Position numbers and translations under genes: made by a program. A stretch of DNA of 7,143 nt from Rickettsiales bacterium (GTDB taxonomy: Bacteria; Pseudomonadota; Alphaproteobacteria; Rs-D84): NCBI GenBank assembly GCA_031263295.1, contig JAISGC010000108.1:1-7143 (forward strand), given 5' to 3'. The notes under the pieces were generated by a model. That model was not told the origin of the DNA and did not search any database. It worked only from the letters and a program-made list of their open reading frames with translations. Below, in pieces: positions 5,732-7,143 of the stretch (its first letter is position 1; each line of letters starts with the position of its first letter).

Positions 5732-6991
5732 AAACTTGTTAGAAGATTTTTGTTAAAGATTAAAGGGCAACGCCTGCGGCGCGCCATATTCTCTTATTCT
5801 CTTATTCTCTTATTCTCTTGCATTGGCGGCGGAGTCGCCAATGCCGCGGACCCGGCCGTTCCATTCAACTGGACGGGCGCGACGGCGGCGGCGAAATCGG
5901 GATTGCGCGCGGTCTCGGCGCCCTTGGCTGCGGTCGCGACGCCGGGCTATGTTCCGGTCGAGGCCAAGGCCGGAAAGTTTTTTATGGAGTCTTTGTCGTT
6001 CGTCGCGGCCTCTGTTTATGAATCATTGATTCCGTTTCTGAATGTCTTTGTCATCGCGCTCTTTGCGTTCTGGATTCTGATGGAAAGCTGGCAGATGATG
6101 ACCACCGGCGGAGATACTTTCGATTTGATGAAGCGCATCGTTATGAAGGGCGCGGGCGTCGCGGTTTGGATGTGGGTCTTGAATCATAATCCGTCGGAGA
6201 TGTTTATGTGGATTGCGGGGCCGGTGATTTCAATCGGCACCGGCGCGGCCGAATTGATTATGCAATCGACCGCGAAAATCGCGGGCGCCGACTTGCCAGA
6301 CACTTGCACGGCCATTCGCGATTGGATAGCCGCTGGCGGCGATGTCAAGATGTTGGTCAGTCCGACGCAGGCGGCCGACCTGTTGTGTCTGCCGACTATG
6401 GCGGGCGCGTTTTTCATAACGGCGGTCAAATCCGGATTCGATTGGATGATTGCGGGCCTCGGGCATTCGGGCGTCGAGTTTTTAATGGGTCTGATATTCG
6501 TAATTCTGTTTATCTATAACATTTGGAAGTTCGCATTGGCCGCGCTCGGCGTCATAGTCGATTTGTTTTTCGTCCTGATGTTTTTGCCGTTCACCGCCAT
6601 AAAAGAATGCTTCAAGGGCGGCACGACTTACAAGGGAATGTGGGCGCCGATTTGGGACGCGTTCGTCGGTCTGGTCGGCGGCGAGGAACTCGGCAAGCAA
6701 TTCCAAAAGTTCGTCTCGGCCGCGATTTACTTCGCCGCTCTTTCCGTCGTCTGCGCGATTGCGGTTATTTTAATGGCGGGCGTCAATCCGGCATTCGGCG
6801 GAGACGCTATTTCGGTTCTGATTGTCGGATGTATGTCGGCGTATCTTATCGGCAAGGCGGACGACTTGGCCAAGAAAATGGGCGGCGGCATAGACAACAG
6901 CTTTGGCGACGAAATAGCCGCGAACGCGAAAAACATCTGGGGCGGCGCGGTGGATTTTGGAAAGAGGGTTGTGAAGATAATAAAGAAGTAG
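5729..6991 (+). CDS. VirB6/TrbL-like polytopic membrane protein with signal peptide, paralogue E
   Basis: This 420-residue protein starts at ATG 5729. Seen: a long basic n-region (residues 1-18, with RR and KxK), a hydrophobic core at about 19-32 and a cleavable end 'GGGVANA-AD' (cut likely after A39). Residues 21-31 (FSYSLILLFSC) are encoded by four ATTCTCTT octamers, so the signal peptide core is repeat-derived. Then 'FVAASVYES' (91-99) matches the family N-terminal helix; spans near 101-120, 137-151, 250-272, 274-292, 329-350 and 360-375; external loop with C193 and C220, spaced as in paralogue A; core P287 and W305. There is no Cys-x-x-Cys. If the repeat is a late insertion, the native start may once have been elsewhere. 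Last gene of the probable four-gene unit; stop TAG leads directly into a hexamer repeat. T4SS channel role inferred. Confidence 0.6.
   Translation: MKLVRRFLLKIKGQRLRRAIFSYSLILLFSCIGGGVANAADPAVPFNWTGATAAAKSGLRAVSAPLAAVATPGYVPVEAKAGKFFMESLSFVAASVYESLIPFLNVFVIALFAFWILMESWQMMTTGGDTFDLMKRIVMKGAGVAVWMWVLNHNPSEMFMWIAGPVISIGTGAAELIMQSTAKIAGADLPDTCTAIRDWIAAGGDVKMLVSPTQAADLLCLPTMAGAFFITAVKSGFDWMIAGLGHSGVEFLMGLIFVILFIYNIWKFALAALGVIVDLFFVLMFLPFTAIKECFKGGTTYKGMWAPIWDAFVGLVGGEELGKQFQKFVSAAIYFAALSVVCAIAVILMAGVNPAFGGDAISVLIVGCMSAYLIGKADDLAKKMGGGIDNSFGDEIAANAKNIWGGAVDFGKRVVKIIKK
5788..5819 (+). repeat. Four exact ATTCTCTT octamers inside the coding region of paralogue E
   Basis: Units lie at 5788-5795, 5796-5803, 5804-5811 and 5812-5819, all identical. 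The tract is the right arm of the inverted repeat whose left arm is at 5682-5730. The octamer has no stop codon in the plus-strand frame used and reads as hydrophobic residues. Unit number changes could shift the frame, since 8 is not a multiple of 3. Confidence 0.9.
5820..5844. repeat. 9-bp stem-loop within the signal peptide coding region
   Basis: GCATTGGCG (5820-5828) is the exact reverse complement of CGCCAATGC (5836-5844), with a 7-base loop (GCGGAGT). It directly follows the octamer tract and encodes the c-region and cleavage site of the signal peptide. It may belong to the same inserted element; its loop holds GCGGAG, the complement of CTCCGC seen in the hairpin at 5697-5715. Confidence 0.65.
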
Positions 6992-6994
6992 AGG

Positions 6995-7018
6995 TTAGGA
7001 CTAGGATTAGGACTAGGA
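6995..7018 (+). repeat. TTAGGA/CTAGGA hexamer tandem repeat after paralogue E
   Basis: Four hexamers alternate TTAGGA, CTAGGA, TTAGGA, CTAGGA, starting four bases after the stop TAG (6989-6991). No inverted partner is seen within the window; by analogy with the other gaps one might lie beyond the right edge, before the next gene. Confidence 0.8.
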
Positions 7019-7058
7019 CTGGTTCTCGTGATAGCGCTACAATGCAACAACAAGCGTC

Positions 7059-7143
7059 ACCCCGGCGCAGGCCGGGGTCCATTGCTTTAAGGCACTTCAT
7101 AACCTGTAAGTTATGACGCGCCGAGTGGCAGTGGACCCCGGCC
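7059..7143. repeat. REP-like nested palindrome, cut by the window edge
   Basis: ACCCCGGC (7059-7066) pairs with GCCGGGGT (7071-7078) across GCAG. The second half also pairs with a further arm: 7070-7084 and 7129-7143 are reverse complements in 14 of 15 positions and the match may continue past the edge. In the middle, TCATAAC (7097-7103, first base T7097) pairs with GTTATGA (7110-7116) across CTGTAA. The 152 bases from 6992 hold no gene, only this and the hexamer repeat. Confidence 0.8.

Noticed and set aside
281..7143. Insertion sequence or prophage
   Set aside because: No transposase, integrase, phage gene, target-site duplication or attachment site is visible; the palindromes alone do not show this.

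Overview
The window looks like part of a chromosome of an alphaproteobacterium, probably an uncultured host- or environment-associated lineage. The clues are a PriA C-terminus ending in the 'V-x-V-D-x-x-P-x-S-F-L' style I associate with Alphaproteobacteria, standard code with ATG and GTG starts, Ala/Gly/Val-rich proteins with GCG and GTC codons, and a REP-like palindrome (CCCCGGC..GCCGGGG) of a type common in alphaproteobacterial genomes. The lineage is an inference.

Layout. 1-284 (+) is the 3' end of priA. 281-488 is a compound palindromic repeat element between two convergent genes. 478-1755 (-), 1848-2966 (+), 3082-4215 (+), 4327-5679 (+) and 5729-6991 (+) are five diverged paralogues, each a 370-450 residue multi-spanning inner-membrane protein. 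They share one architecture: an N-terminal leader or membrane anchor, in three of them a Cys-x-x-Cys motif (CWSC, CWSC, CFLC), two membrane spans, an external loop that in four of five holds a pair of cysteines, and then a core with an invariant Pro inside a long hydrophobic stretch followed 11-18 residues later by a Trp. This layout fits the VirB6/TrbL family, the polytopic inner-membrane channel subunit of type IV secretion and conjugation machines. The array recalls the tandem virB6 paralogues of Rickettsiales, but no other T4SS gene is in view. 6992-7143 is non-coding and holds a hexamer tandem repeat and the start of a nested palindrome cut by the window edge.

The most unusual feature is between the genes. 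Nearly every gap is filled by a short tandem repeat of 6-8 bp units, in most cases arranged as two inverted arms facing each other, with a different repeat word in each gap: ATAATTC in the priA gap, GGGGTTA at 2966-3072, (G/T)TGCAAA in a perfect 30-bp inverted repeat at 4220-4316, and AGAATAAG/ATTCTCTT at 5682-5819. The arms touch or overlap stop and start codons. In the last gene the repeat has entered the reading frame and encodes most of the hydrophobic core of the signal peptide.

The four plus-strand genes probably form one transcription unit with large stem-loops between cistrons. The first paralogue is divergent and read from an extended -10 promoter (TGCTATAAT) so close to its GTG start that the transcript may be leaderless. 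Shine-Dalgarno sequences are weak or absent throughout. Working together, the five proteins could form a hetero-oligomeric or modular inner-membrane secretion channel; this is inference.
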